Shown here piece by piece: positions 1 to 5,842 of a stretch of DNA of 5,993 nucleotides. Made by a program: the position numbers and the translations under genes. The DNA lies in the NCBI GenBank assembly GCA_900550795.1, contig URTN01000053.1, positions 1-5,993 of the forward strand. Reading direction: 5' to 3'. The notes below the pieces were generated by a model, which was not told where the DNA came from, did no database searches, and saw only the letters and a list, made by a program, of their open reading frames with translations. This DNA is from an uncultured Mollicutes bacterium. Its GTDB lineage: Bacteria > Bacillota_I > Bacilli_A > RFN20 > CAG-826. Each line of letters starts with the position of its first letter. Position 1 is the stretch's first letter.

Positions 1-35
1 ATACACTAAAGAATGAAATCAAAATGAATGAGAAT

Positions 36-968
36 TTATTTGGAAGTTTTAGGGAAGAATGCACATTCTAATTTTTTTAATATGGAAAGCTTTTTACGGT
101 TGATAGCTTGTCTACTGACACCAGATTTTTCTGCTATATCTGCGATGCTCATTCCTTTAAAAACAAATTGAGATAATAAGGTCAGTTCAGAAGGTTGAAG
201 AACAGAATGTAAATCGGAAATCAATAGTTCAGGATATTCATCGTTTGAGGACAAAGACATCTGATTGAAATCAATTTCATCAACGCTTGATGGATGTTCA
301 TTGATTTCATTTGAAACAATATGTCCATCTCCCATACGTATAACTCTATCTGCAAGTCTAGCTAAAGCGGCATTATGGGTAACTAGAATCAAAGTCTTTT
401 CATACTTCTTGCATATATCCATAAGCAAGGCCATGATGGACTTACCGGTTTTAGAATCAAGCGCACCAGTAGGCTCGTCGCAAAGCAGCAAAGAAGGGTT
501 TTTAACAATCGCCCTAGCAATAGATACCCTTTGTTGTTCTCCTCCGCTTAGCGAAGAAGGAAAGGCATACATTCTTTTTTCTAATCCAACTTTTTCGATT
601 ATTTCTTTTGGATCAAGAGGATTTAAGGCAATAGAAGATGCTAGAGAAACATTCTCGTAAGAAGTTAGATCCTGCATCAAGTTATAGAATTGAAAAACAA
701 AGCCAACACTTTGCCTCCTAAATACCTGTAATTCTTTTTCGTTAAATTTAGTAACGTCTTTATCATTGACTATATAAGAACCACTGCTAGCCCTATCCAT
801 GCCGCCTAATATATTCAATAAAGTAGATTTTCCTGCACCCGAAGGCCCTAATACACAGACAAATTCACCCTTATTCAAATTAAAGGAAGCATCCATTAAA
901 GCCCTAGTTTCATTTGGCTTATCTGGGTTATATATTTTGCTTAAACCGTGAATCTCTATATAACTCAT
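36..968 (-). CDS. ABC transporter ATP-binding protein (MacB/LolD type) with C-terminal helix-turn-helix domain
   Basis: A 310-residue cytoplasmic ATPase. Residues 1-220 form a complete ABC nucleotide-binding domain: Walker A GPSGAGKST (41-49), Q-loop glutamine in VFQFYNL (about 93), signature LSGGEQQR (140-147), Walker B LLLCDE (160-165), D-loop GALD and switch histidine (198). The wording around Walker A and the signature is that of the MacB/LolD/FtsE group, which drives FtsX-type permeases. Residues 221-250 are an acidic, Ser-rich linker. Residues about 255-303 (LQPSELTLLSQ...MSIADIAEKSGVSRQAINRKK) read as a helix-turn-helix like sigma-70 region 4, which is not part of normal ABC ATPases of about 220-240 residues. 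The ATG overlaps the stop of the upstream two-TM gene (ATGA at 965-968), so translation is probably coupled. No permease is visible, but the gene ends 35 bases from the window edge. The ATPase call is firm. DNA binding by the tail is inferred from sequence pattern only. Confidence 0.93.
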   Translation of the reverse strand: MSYIEIHGLSKIYNPDKPNETRALMDASFNLNKGEFVCVLGPSGAGKSTLLNILGGMDRASSGSYIVNDKDVTKFNEKELQVFRRQSVGFVFQFYNLMQDLTSYENVSLASSIALNPLDPKEIIEKVGLEKRMYAFPSSLSGGEQQRVSIARAIVKNPSLLLCDEPTGALDSKTGKSIMALLMDICKKYEKTLILVTHNAALARLADRVIRMGDGHIVSNEINEHPSSVDEIDFNQMSLSSNDEYPELLISDLHSVLQPSELTLLSQFVFKGMSIADIAEKSGVSRQAINRKKLSILKKLECAFFPKTSK

Positions 969-1324
969 ACTTTATCTTGATAATTAGGATCCTTAGCCAT
1001 GTATTTTCTAGCTAAGCTTTTTGCAATTAATCCAACAACATAGAAAATAGCAAATAATAGGCAGAAAGAAAAACAAACAATAACCAAGGCAAGGAAGGAA
1101 GTGGCTTTATTCTCACTATAAAGGATAGAGAAAACTAATCCAGCAAGCCCAGCTAGAATCATTCCAGTAAATCCATATCTAGAACCTAGATAGGCTAAAG
1201 AACCATAGAAACGAATCTTAGATGAATAATCGTCCAAGGTCTTCTTTGGCTTGCCCTCTTTTTTAGGGGCATTTAGTTTTTCATCAGTAACTTCTACTTC
1301 GATTATCTCGTCTTTATTTTCCAT
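965..1324 (-). CDS. Small two-TM membrane protein, partner of the ABC ATPase
   Basis: A 119-residue protein I do not recognise as a named family. Residues 1-35 are hydrophilic and charged (acidic, then a Lys-rich patch near 20-30). Two hydrophobic segments follow at about 52-70 and 76-101, joined by a short SENKATS turn, and the C-terminus is basic (AKSLARKYMAKD). The hairpin topology with both ends in the cytoplasm is inferred from the positive charges. Its TGA stop overlaps the ATG of the ABC ATPase gene, so the two are almost certainly co-transcribed and coupled. It may anchor or accompany the transporter, but it is too small to be an FtsX-type permease. There is no Shine-Dalgarno sequence before the ATG (CAGCCCT lies just upstream), while a TATAAT box lies 7 bases away, so the mRNA may be leaderless. 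No alternative in-frame start fits better. Confidence 0.8.
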   Translation of the reverse strand: MENKDEIIEVEVTDEKLNAPKKEGKPKKTLDDYSSKIRFYGSLAYLGSRYGFTGMILAGLAGLVFSILYSENKATSFLALVIVCFSFCLLFAIFYVVGLIAKSLARKYMAKDPNYQDKV

Positions 1325-1331
1325 AGGGCTG

Positions 1332-1360
1332 ATTATATTGTCTAAATATATTTAGAACAA
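1332..1360 (-). promoter_or_regulatory. Sigma-70-type promoter giving a probably leaderless mRNA, with embedded palindrome
   Basis: On the minus strand, TTGTTC (1360-1355) and TATAAT (1337-1332) are separated by exactly 17 bp. The -10 box is perfect, and the -35 matches the first three consensus bases. Only 7 bases lie between the -10 box and the ATG at 1324, so the start point would fall at or next to the A of the ATG. The region 1338-1360 is a near-perfect inverted repeat whose core TCTAAATATATTTAGA (1341-1356) is fully symmetric and fills the spacer. This is a good position for a repressor site. The call comes from sequence pattern only. Confidence 0.5.
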
Positions 1361-1366
1361 GAAAGT

Positions 1367-3223
1367 TTATAATTCGACCTTATCAAAATCGCTTGCAGGG
1401 TGTTTGCATAATGGGCAAATGAAATCTTTTGGAAGAGTTTTCCCAACATATGTATAACCGCAAATACGGCAGACCCATGCAGTCTTTTTCACCTTATTTT
1501 GAGAAGGTAAGGCCTTTGGTTTTATGTTAGCAAAATAATATTCGTAAGTTAGAGATTTAGAATTATTTAATACCCTGGATTCTTTAACTTCTGCGATAAA
1601 GACAACATGGTTTCCAATATCTAGAGTTTGCTTGACTTCACAATCCAAGTAGCCATTGCTCATCTTATCTAATCTAACTAATCCAGAAGAAGTTGGTTTA
1701 ACTAAATCTTCAGCCCCTTCTAATTTGTTAGAATCTCTACCTGAAGCAAAGCCAAATCTCTTAATAAGCGCATAGTCAGTCTCGTTATTTAAGATAGAGG
1801 CAACAAATCTACCGGTTTTCTTGATGTTCTCGGCTGTATAGTTTGCCTTATTAACTGAGAGAAGGAACAAATTAGGAGAATCAGAAATCTGGAAGAAAGA
1901 ATTATTGATTGAACCGTCAATTTTTCCATTTTCATCCTTGCTAAAGACGGTAAATAAGCCATAGGTAAGTTTAAATTGGGTCTTATCATCAATGAATGTT
2001 TCTTCTTTGGAAGGTAAATCCAAAATCACTGAAGAAGCCACCGCATCTGCTAATTTAGATAAGTCTTCTAGTTGATTTTCCTTAATCCTACTAGTTAAGG
2101 TCAATGTATTTTCGATAAATGTAGAGCCTTGCAAGTCTTTTAGGATATTTTTCATCCCAAGTCTAGCTGCAGGTGCCCAAGAACCATTTTCAAGGAAGGC
2201 AAAAGTCCTATTCCTAATCTTATGTTCTGCTAAATCAGTTAGGAATTCTTCCATCTTAACAAATACACCGGCATTATAGGTGGTAGAAGCTAAAACAATT
2301 GTCTTAACTCTAAATGCTTCAGCAATTAGATATGAAGAATCAGTCTTTGATACATCATATATAACTAGATTCTTCACTCCTTTTTCGCTTAGCATTTTTG
2401 CTAATACTTCAACGGCATTTTTAGTACCCCCATAAACTGAAGAATAACAAATCATTACAGCATCATTTTCTTCAGGAGTATAGGTAGCCCAATTCATATA
2501 TGGGTTAAGGATAAAGTTCAAATTCCCTTTATAAAGAGGCCCATGCAAAGGGCAAATCATCTTAATATCAATGGTAGAAGCTTTCTTTAAGACATTTACG
2601 ACTTGATCGCCATATTTACCAACGATATTCGTGTAATATCTCCTAGCTTCTGCTAGGAATGATTTTGTAAATGTTGAAGAAGATGCGAATATATCTCCTT
2701 CTAAAGCACCAAATGTACCAAAAGCATCGGCGGAGAATAACACGCCCTCGCTCAATTCAAAAGTAAACATGACTTCTGGCCAATGTACCATAGGAGCCAT
2801 AACGAAAGTAAATGTATGCTTACCGATATTTAATTTGTCCCCTTCTTTGACAACCATGATTGGGTTTTTGATTTCAGGGAAATAATTAAATAGGAATTTC
2901 TTCGACATCGCATTTACTACAATAGTTGTAGAAGGATGACGTAAGGCAAGCTCCCCAATGTTTGCGGCATGGTCCGGTTCCATGTGATTAACAATTAGGT
3001 AATCAAGCTTTCTTCCGTTTAGGAGGAAGTCAATATTTTCATAGAAGACATCAGAAACAGAGGAATCAACTGTATCTAGCAGAAGAGTCTGTTCATCTAG
3101 ATACAAATAGGAGTTATAGCTAACTCCGTTTGGAATTGGATAGACATTTTCAAATAAAGCCAAACGTCTATCACTAGAACCTACATAATAGAAACCATCA
3201 CTAATTTTTCTTTCGCAATGCAT
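1367..3223 (-). CDS. fprA: Flavodiiron protein (FprA type) fused to flavin reductase and rubredoxin
   Basis: A 618-residue cytoplasmic enzyme expected to reduce O2 to water and/or NO to N2O. Residues 1-250 are the metallo-beta-lactamase-like diiron domain with the full ligand set: H80, E82, D84 (HMEPDH, with H85), H147, D166 and H227 (PLHGPLY). Residues about 254-395 are flavodoxin-like, with the FMN loop at YSSVYGGTKNA. Residues about 398-570 resemble a flavin reductase (FMN-binding split barrel: KLTYGLFTVFS...NGSINNSFFQIS-like pattern). The C-terminus is a rubredoxin with C585/C588 and C603/C606; the pairs are only 14 residues apart, which is the short-spaced form. In Moorella, FprA and the flavin reductase-rubredoxin protein Hrb are separate operon partners. 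Here they are one chain, giving a likely NAD(P)H to FMN to Fe to FMN/diiron path. All ligands are intact. AAGGAG lies 9 bases before the ATG. Confidence 0.96.
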   Translation of the reverse strand: MHCERKISDGFYYVGSSDRRLALFENVYPIPNGVSYNSYLYLDEQTLLLDTVDSSVSDVFYENIDFLLNGRKLDYLIVNHMEPDHAANIGELALRHPSTTIVVNAMSKKFLFNYFPEIKNPIMVVKEGDKLNIGKHTFTFVMAPMVHWPEVMFTFELSEGVLFSADAFGTFGALEGDIFASSSTFTKSFLAEARRYYTNIVGKYGDQVVNVLKKASTIDIKMICPLHGPLYKGNLNFILNPYMNWATYTPEENDAVMICYSSVYGGTKNAVEVLAKMLSEKGVKNLVIYDVSKTDSSYLIAEAFRVKTIVLASTTYNAGVFVKMEEFLTDLAEHKIRNRTFAFLENGSWAPAARLGMKNILKDLQGSTFIENTLTLTSRIKENQLEDLSKLADAVASSVILDLPSKEETFIDDKTQFKLTYGLFTVFSKDENGKIDGSINNSFFQISDSPNLFLLSVNKANYTAENIKKTGRFVASILNNETDYALIKRFGFASGRDSNKLEGAEDLVKPTSSGLVRLDKMSNGYLDCEVKQTLDIGNHVVFIAEVKESRVLNNSKSLTYEYYFANIKPKALPSQNKVKKTAWVCRICGYTYVGKTLPKDFICPLCKHPASDFDKVEL

Positions 3224-3232
3224 AAAGTTTTT

Positions 3233-3238
3233 CTCCTT
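3233..3238 (-). promoter_or_regulatory. Ribosome binding site of the flavodiiron gene
   Basis: AAGGAG on the minus strand, 9 bases before the ATG at 3223. It fixes the start at MHCERK and gives the full N-terminal beta-lactamase-like fold. Confidence 0.8.
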
Positions 3239-3246
3239 GGACTTAC

Positions 3247-3265
3247 TTATTTTATTCTAAAATAA
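3247..3265. promoter_or_regulatory. AT-rich palindrome upstream of the flavodiiron gene (possible operator/promoter)
   Basis: TTATTTTA and TAAAATAA form perfect 8-bp arms around three bases, 24 bases before the start codon. On the minus strand, TAAAAT (3254-3249) could be a -10 box, with a weak -35 TAGCAA (3277-3272) at 17 bp. The symmetry suggests a repressor site for an O2, peroxide, iron or NO sensor. It is not a good match to the PerR/Fur 7-1-7 consensus or to Rex sites as I know them. AT-rich palindromes also arise by chance, so the call is tentative. Confidence 0.35.
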
Positions 3266-3291
3266 ATCGATTTGCTATCCATGTGCTTATT

Positions 3292-3316
3292 AAAAAGAGG
3301 CGGGGTTAACCGCCTC
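3292..3316 (-). terminator. Rho-independent terminator of the four-TM protein gene
   Basis: Read on the minus strand, GAGGCGG (3316-3310), a six-base loop UUAACC, then CCGCCUC (3303-3297) form a perfect 7-bp GC-rich stem followed by UUUUU (3296-3292). It begins 19 bases after the stop codon at 3335. The plus-strand reading lacks a U tract, so it works in one direction. It separates this gene from the flavodiiron transcript. Confidence 0.9.
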
Positions 3317-3334
3317 AAATAAGATTAGATTTAT

Positions 3335-4546
3335 TTATTTCTTTTCTTCTATTTTGGTGATGCCTTTTTTAGCCATTAAGTCATCGACTAATTTGCAGGC
3401 TCTCCTAAATGAGAGGTCAGATTTAATCTTTAAGCATAATGGTAAATCCGCTAACTTCTTAGAAGTATTGGCTTCTACTGGAATTGGGGTTTGTTCGTAT
3501 TCTTTTGGATCAAGGGCATAGGATACTTTGAGTTTCTTGCCCGATACAGTGATGAATACGAGTTTTTCTCTTTTTGCAGAGAAGGTATCACCTGGGATAG
3601 AGATTCTATTATTGATTCCATAAGACTTGATATAGTCTCTTAGATCATAATATTTATGACGTAAATCATATTCGCTATTCTTGATCTTGGTTTCAAATGA
3701 AGCACGTCTTTTATTTCTTAAGGAAGCAAATGGATTGTCTTCGTCTTCTTCAACCGCTTCTTCAGCAACTGGTTCTTCAACTACTTCAGGAGCTGGCTCT
3801 TCAGTAACCTCTTCCTTAACTTCTTCTTTAACAACGCAAGGATGTTTAGAGATTTCATCAACAATGATTTCCCTTATCTCTGGTTCGGTGAAGATCTTTT
3901 CTTGGGTGCCGGTCATTTCTTCTCTAACAATGGCACGGATTTCATTTTCGGTATAGGTCTTGCCTTCGGTAGCTCTCATGGAAGAATATTCTTCTCTAGA
4001 GATTTCCCTAATTCTTTCTTCGCTGATGGTTTCAACTTTTAAGAATGGGATTAAGCAAGCAATTAATAAGAATAAAATAGAGGCTATAGATAAAACCAAG
4101 ACAACCGTGTAGTTGAAATAGGCAGCTCTATGCAATACCTTTCTATCTAATGGAAGCATCATAGAGACAAAGATATAACCAGTCCAGAATACATCTAGAA
4201 CAGTGCATCCCATTCTAATTAATAGCTTATATTGTTTTCTCTTTATGACTAAGACTAATCCAACAATGAATAAGACAATAGCCAAATAGCAAGCAGCCAC
4301 AGCGACCATGCGGTACCAATCCATATTGCCCCAACGGATTAATCCAGTACCTGTCCAGCCTGGATCAGCAGCAAATGAGCCCCAGAACCAACCGGTACCT
4401 GGAACTATTCCCCATGGGTAAGAATTGCTGAATGGAATTCCGCCAGTAGCACCTGCGATAAACAAGTAAACAAAAGCGAGAGCAAAAAGTACCCCGCCGA
4501 TGATGAGTGTCGTTTTGCATTTCTTGCAACAACATTTCTTTTCCAT
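3335..4546 (-). CDS. Four-TM membrane protein with N-terminal Cys cluster, EIR repeats and conserved cytoplasmic C-terminal domain
   Basis: A 403-residue protein of unknown function. I start it at the ATG at 4546 because GGGAGG lies 7 bases upstream; an in-frame ATG at 4594 would place an operator-like palindrome inside the coding region. It begins MEKKCCCKKCK, a Cys/Lys cluster. Membrane segments lie at about 12-32, 79-101, 110-131 and 146-168. Between the first two is an extracytoplasmic loop rich in Trp, Gly and aromatics (about 33-78). By the positive-inside rule both ends are cytoplasmic. After the membrane part come three similar units (ISEERIREI, YTENEIRAIVREE, FTEPEIREIIVDE) at about 174-235, an acidic Glu/Val/Pro linker (238-272), and a domain at about 283-396 (SFETKI...YALDPKEYE...LPLCLKIKSD). 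I associate this last domain with Firmicutes proteins of unknown function. The gene is monocistronic, with an operator-like repeat upstream and a terminator downstream. Confidence 0.85.
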   Translation of the reverse strand: MEKKCCCKKCKTTLIIGGVLFALAFVYLFIAGATGGIPFSNSYPWGIVPGTGWFWGSFAADPGWTGTGLIRWGNMDWYRMVAVAACYLAIVLFIVGLVLVIKRKQYKLLIRMGCTVLDVFWTGYIFVSMMLPLDRKVLHRAAYFNYTVVLVLSIASILFLLIACLIPFLKVETISEERIREISREEYSSMRATEGKTYTENEIRAIVREEMTGTQEKIFTEPEIREIIVDEISKHPCVVKEEVKEEVTEEPAPEVVEEPVAEEAVEEDEDNPFASLRNKRRASFETKIKNSEYDLRHKYYDLRDYIKSYGINNRISIPGDTFSAKREKLVFITVSGKKLKVSYALDPKEYEQTPIPVEANTSKKLADLPLCLKIKSDLSFRRACKLVDDLMAKKGITKIEEKK

Positions 4547-4553
4547 TTCTAAA

Positions 4554-4559
4554 CCTCCC
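4554..4559 (-). promoter_or_regulatory. Ribosome binding site that decides the start of the four-TM gene
   Basis: GGGAGG on the minus strand, 7 bases before the ATG at 4546. No such site precedes the in-frame ATG at 4594, so the protein should begin MEKKCCC rather than 16 residues earlier. Confidence 0.8.
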
Positions 4560-4562
4560 GAT

Positions 4563-4590
4563 AACATACTATACCCCCGTATAGTATGTT
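4563..4590. promoter_or_regulatory. Perfect 12-bp inverted repeat around CCCC: CsoR/RcnR/FrmR-type operator candidate
   Basis: AACATACTATAC and GTATAGTATGTT are exact reverse complements separated by CCCC (GGGG on the coding strand). This AT arm, G/C tract, AT arm layout is the known design of operators for the DUF156 sensors (CsoR for copper, RcnR for nickel/cobalt, FrmR for formaldehyde, CstR for sulfane sulfur). It sits 17 bases before the start codon and overlaps possible promoter elements: TTGCAA at 4594-4589 with TAGTAT at 4571-4566 (17 bp), or an upstream CATAAT at 4618-4613 that would leave it in the 5' leader. If transcribed, it would be a 12-bp hairpin just before the Shine-Dalgarno site. 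No regulator of this family is encoded in the window. Confidence 0.6.
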
Positions 4591-4850
4591 GCAAGCGGTT
4601 TGCTCATACACAATTATGATTTTTTCAAAATGAAAACTCCAAATTAATGGAGTCTTCCATCTAGCTTATTTTATTTTTATTGATAAATTTGTTAGGATAT
4701 CAATCTTGCTTAATCCCCATACTTTCCCACTTTAGATTTTTGGCAATTCATCCGTTTTTCTAAAGCGTATTGATAAATTGATAGCCTGCTTCACATTAAT
4801 TAATCTGGAATTTACAGAACCATTTCCCATAACAAAGATGAAATAAATGG
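4591..4850. other. Gene-free spacer
   Basis: About 260 bases between the XRE-membrane gene and the operator of the four-TM gene. I see no convincing coding region on either strand. It holds a weak hairpin (4636-4653), a short direct repeat ATTGATAAATT (4679-4689 and 4769-4779) and a 32-codon minus-strand frame without a ribosome site (about 4723-4821). It could hold remnants of a lost gene, but nothing identifies one. Confidence 0.5.
4636..4653 (-). terminator. Weak hairpin, possible terminator of the XRE-membrane gene
   Basis: On the minus strand, ACTCCA, loop TTAATT and TGGAGT form a 6-bp stem, extendable by G-U and A-U pairs, followed by TTTCATTTTG. The position, after the XRE-membrane gene and before the next gene, fits a terminator. 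The low GC content, broken T tract and 200-base distance from the stop codon make it uncertain. On the plus strand there is no T tract. Confidence 0.35.
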
Positions 4851-5522
4851 TTAACTTATGTCTATTGCATTTTGGCGTTTAATCCATAATACATACGTTT
4901 GATATATTACTAGACAATGTATTGCTATCTCAAGTACAAGTCTAACCGTGCTATTCATAGACAGATACTGATTTGCATGAACTATAAGATTATAATTTGA
5001 ATAAATGATGCGGAACATTCCCCAAATCGCAGCCAAATAAATTATTATAGAATATATCTTACTTTTCTTACCCGAAACAAAATAAGCGAATGTTGCTACA
5101 GCACCAACTATATTGGGGATAATTAAAACAATCCACCATAAAACAATCTGAACATTTGAATTAATTACCATATTTTCAGTTCCAGTAATACAGGTCGCAG
5201 CAAAAAATGCAACAATGACGGCACCCATCCTTTTTGGTGATAGCATTCTTCTTATAGCATTAACAAAACCATACGCAAAGAAAACAATCTGAATAAGCAA
5301 TGCCAATACATTTATTACAATCGCTTGCATATCATTATAATCAATCATTTCTGATTGCAACGGGAATCTAATTATAATATCCACAATAGTGATAAAAAAT
5401 GAAATTACCACAAACGCATAAAGAGCTATCATTATGTTATTGACGCTCTTCTTTTCAATAACAGGGTTACGTTCTACTACTTTTTCCATTTCTTTTCCAG
5501 ATAACAGGTCGTCAAGACTCAC
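4851..5522 (-). CDS. Surviving open frame: six-TM membrane portion of the interrupted XRE gene
   Basis: This is the part of the interrupted gene that stays open if translation restarts after the amber codon. A GTG at 5522 opens a 223-residue frame that begins inside the last helix of the HTH domain (SLDDLLSG) and carries all six hydrophobic segments. The GTG has no Shine-Dalgarno site. An ATG at 5489 (MEKVVERN) has a weak GGA upstream and would give the membrane part alone. The residues before position 12 clearly belong to the XRE fold, so an independent gene starting here is unlikely. It ends at TAA, in the polar tail IKRQNAIDIS. Confidence 0.4.
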   Translation of the reverse strand: MSLDDLLSGKEMEKVVERNPVIEKKSVNNIMIALYAFVVISFFITIVDIIIRFPLQSEMIDYNDMQAIVINVLALLIQIVFFAYGFVNAIRRMLSPKRMGAVIVAFFAATCITGTENMVINSNVQIVLWWIVLIIPNIVGAVATFAYFVSGKKSKIYSIIIYLAAIWGMFRIIYSNYNLIVHANQYLSMNSTVRLVLEIAIHCLVIYQTYVLWIKRQNAIDIS

Positions 5523-5690
5523 TTCCAGAATCTGCGATATTTTTTTAGTAGTAAGTAAATCAGGGTAACGATCCCCACATTCCCACCTTGATACTGCCTG
5601 TCTGGTTACATATAATTGCTCGGCAAGAGACTATTGGGTCATTCCCTTTTCTTCTCTCGCTCTTCTTAGTTGTTCGCCAAATTCGATCAT
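4851..5690 (-). pseudogene. XRE-family HTH protein with six-TM C-terminal region, interrupted by an in-frame TAG
   Basis: Reading from the ATG at 5690, the frame gives an XRE/Cro helix-turn-helix (FGEQLRRAREEKGMTQ, stop, SLAEQLYVTRQAVSRWECG...YPDLL...ISQILEVSLDDLLSG; codons 4-65), followed directly by a membrane region with segments at about 86-108, 122-145, 154-170, 180-206, 212-230 and 249-270. All 280 codons stay in one frame except codon 20, a TAG at 5633-5631, where relatives commonly have Q or E; a C-to-T change of CAG would explain it. AAAGGA lies about 9 bases before the ATG, so the start is well placed. The intact downstream frame suggests a recent mutation, read-through, or translation in two pieces. 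Membrane-bound XRE regulators of this kind are common in Firmicutes; the signal sensed here is unknown. Confidence 0.8.
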
Positions 5691-5716
5691 ATTAAATCTT
5701 CCTTTCATAATTAGTT

Positions 5717-5728
5717 CATCTGCAGATG
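5717..5728. promoter_or_regulatory. CATCTGCAGATG palindrome at the predicted transcription start of the XRE gene
   Basis: A perfect 12-bp palindrome, flanked by GTT and AAC with one extra base on one side. It lies between the candidate -10 box (5741-5736) and the ribosome site of the XRE-membrane gene. XRE regulators often bind symmetric sites at their own promoters, so it may be an autoregulatory operator. The evidence is position and symmetry only. Confidence 0.35.
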
Positions 5729-5735
5729 TAACCTC

Positions 5736-5764
5736 AGTATCACAAATTACTAGAACAACTTCAA
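5736..5764 (-). promoter_or_regulatory. Candidate promoter of the XRE-membrane gene
   Basis: TTGAAG (5764-5759) and GATACT (5741-5736) on the minus strand have 17-bp spacing, and a TGT before the -10 box gives an extended -10. Each box matches consensus at four of six positions. The start point would be near 5729, about 40 bases before the ATG. Co-transcription with the upstream ATPase gene cannot be excluded, as I see no terminator between them. Confidence 0.35.
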
Positions 5765-5842
5765 GCAACACCTCAATAACTCATGTCACCATTATGATGC
5801 GTCCGCTAAAATCAAGCATTTATCCCATTTACCAGTTACTTC

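Noticed and set aside
265..660. Plus-strand open frame of 131 codons
   Set aside because: It lies wholly inside the ABC ATPase gene on the opposite strand, has no family resemblance, and has low-complexity Ser/Leu-rich content typical of antisense frames.
1338..1360. Near-palindrome after the flavodiiron gene as a terminator
   Set aside because: The stem is almost all A-T and no U tract follows on the minus strand; its position between -35 and -10 boxes fits an operator better.
1789..1992. Second minus-strand frame inside the flavodiiron gene
   Set aside because: A frame-shifted shadow of the flavin reductase domain with no start signal.
3681..4042. Two plus-strand open frames opposite the four-TM gene
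   Set aside because: Their Ser/Thr-rich and Phe/Gly-rich products are antisense readings of the Glu-rich linker and EIR repeats, and no ribosome sites precede them.
4547..4594. Upstream ATG giving a 16-residue longer four-TM protein (MQHTIRGYSM...)
   Set aside because: The extension would translate the palindromic operator and the GGGAGG ribosome site; the start at 4546 has ideal spacing from that site.
4679..4779. Direct repeat ATTGATAAATT, two copies 90 bases apart
   Set aside because: It is only 11 bp in very AT-rich DNA and no mobile-element feature lies between the copies, so chance is the simplest explanation.
4723..4821. 32-codon minus-strand frame (MGNGSVNSRLINVKQAINLS...) in the spacer
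   Set aside because: It has no ribosome site and no recognised family. The ending resembles a generic protein tail, so it may be a gene remnant, but this cannot be supported.
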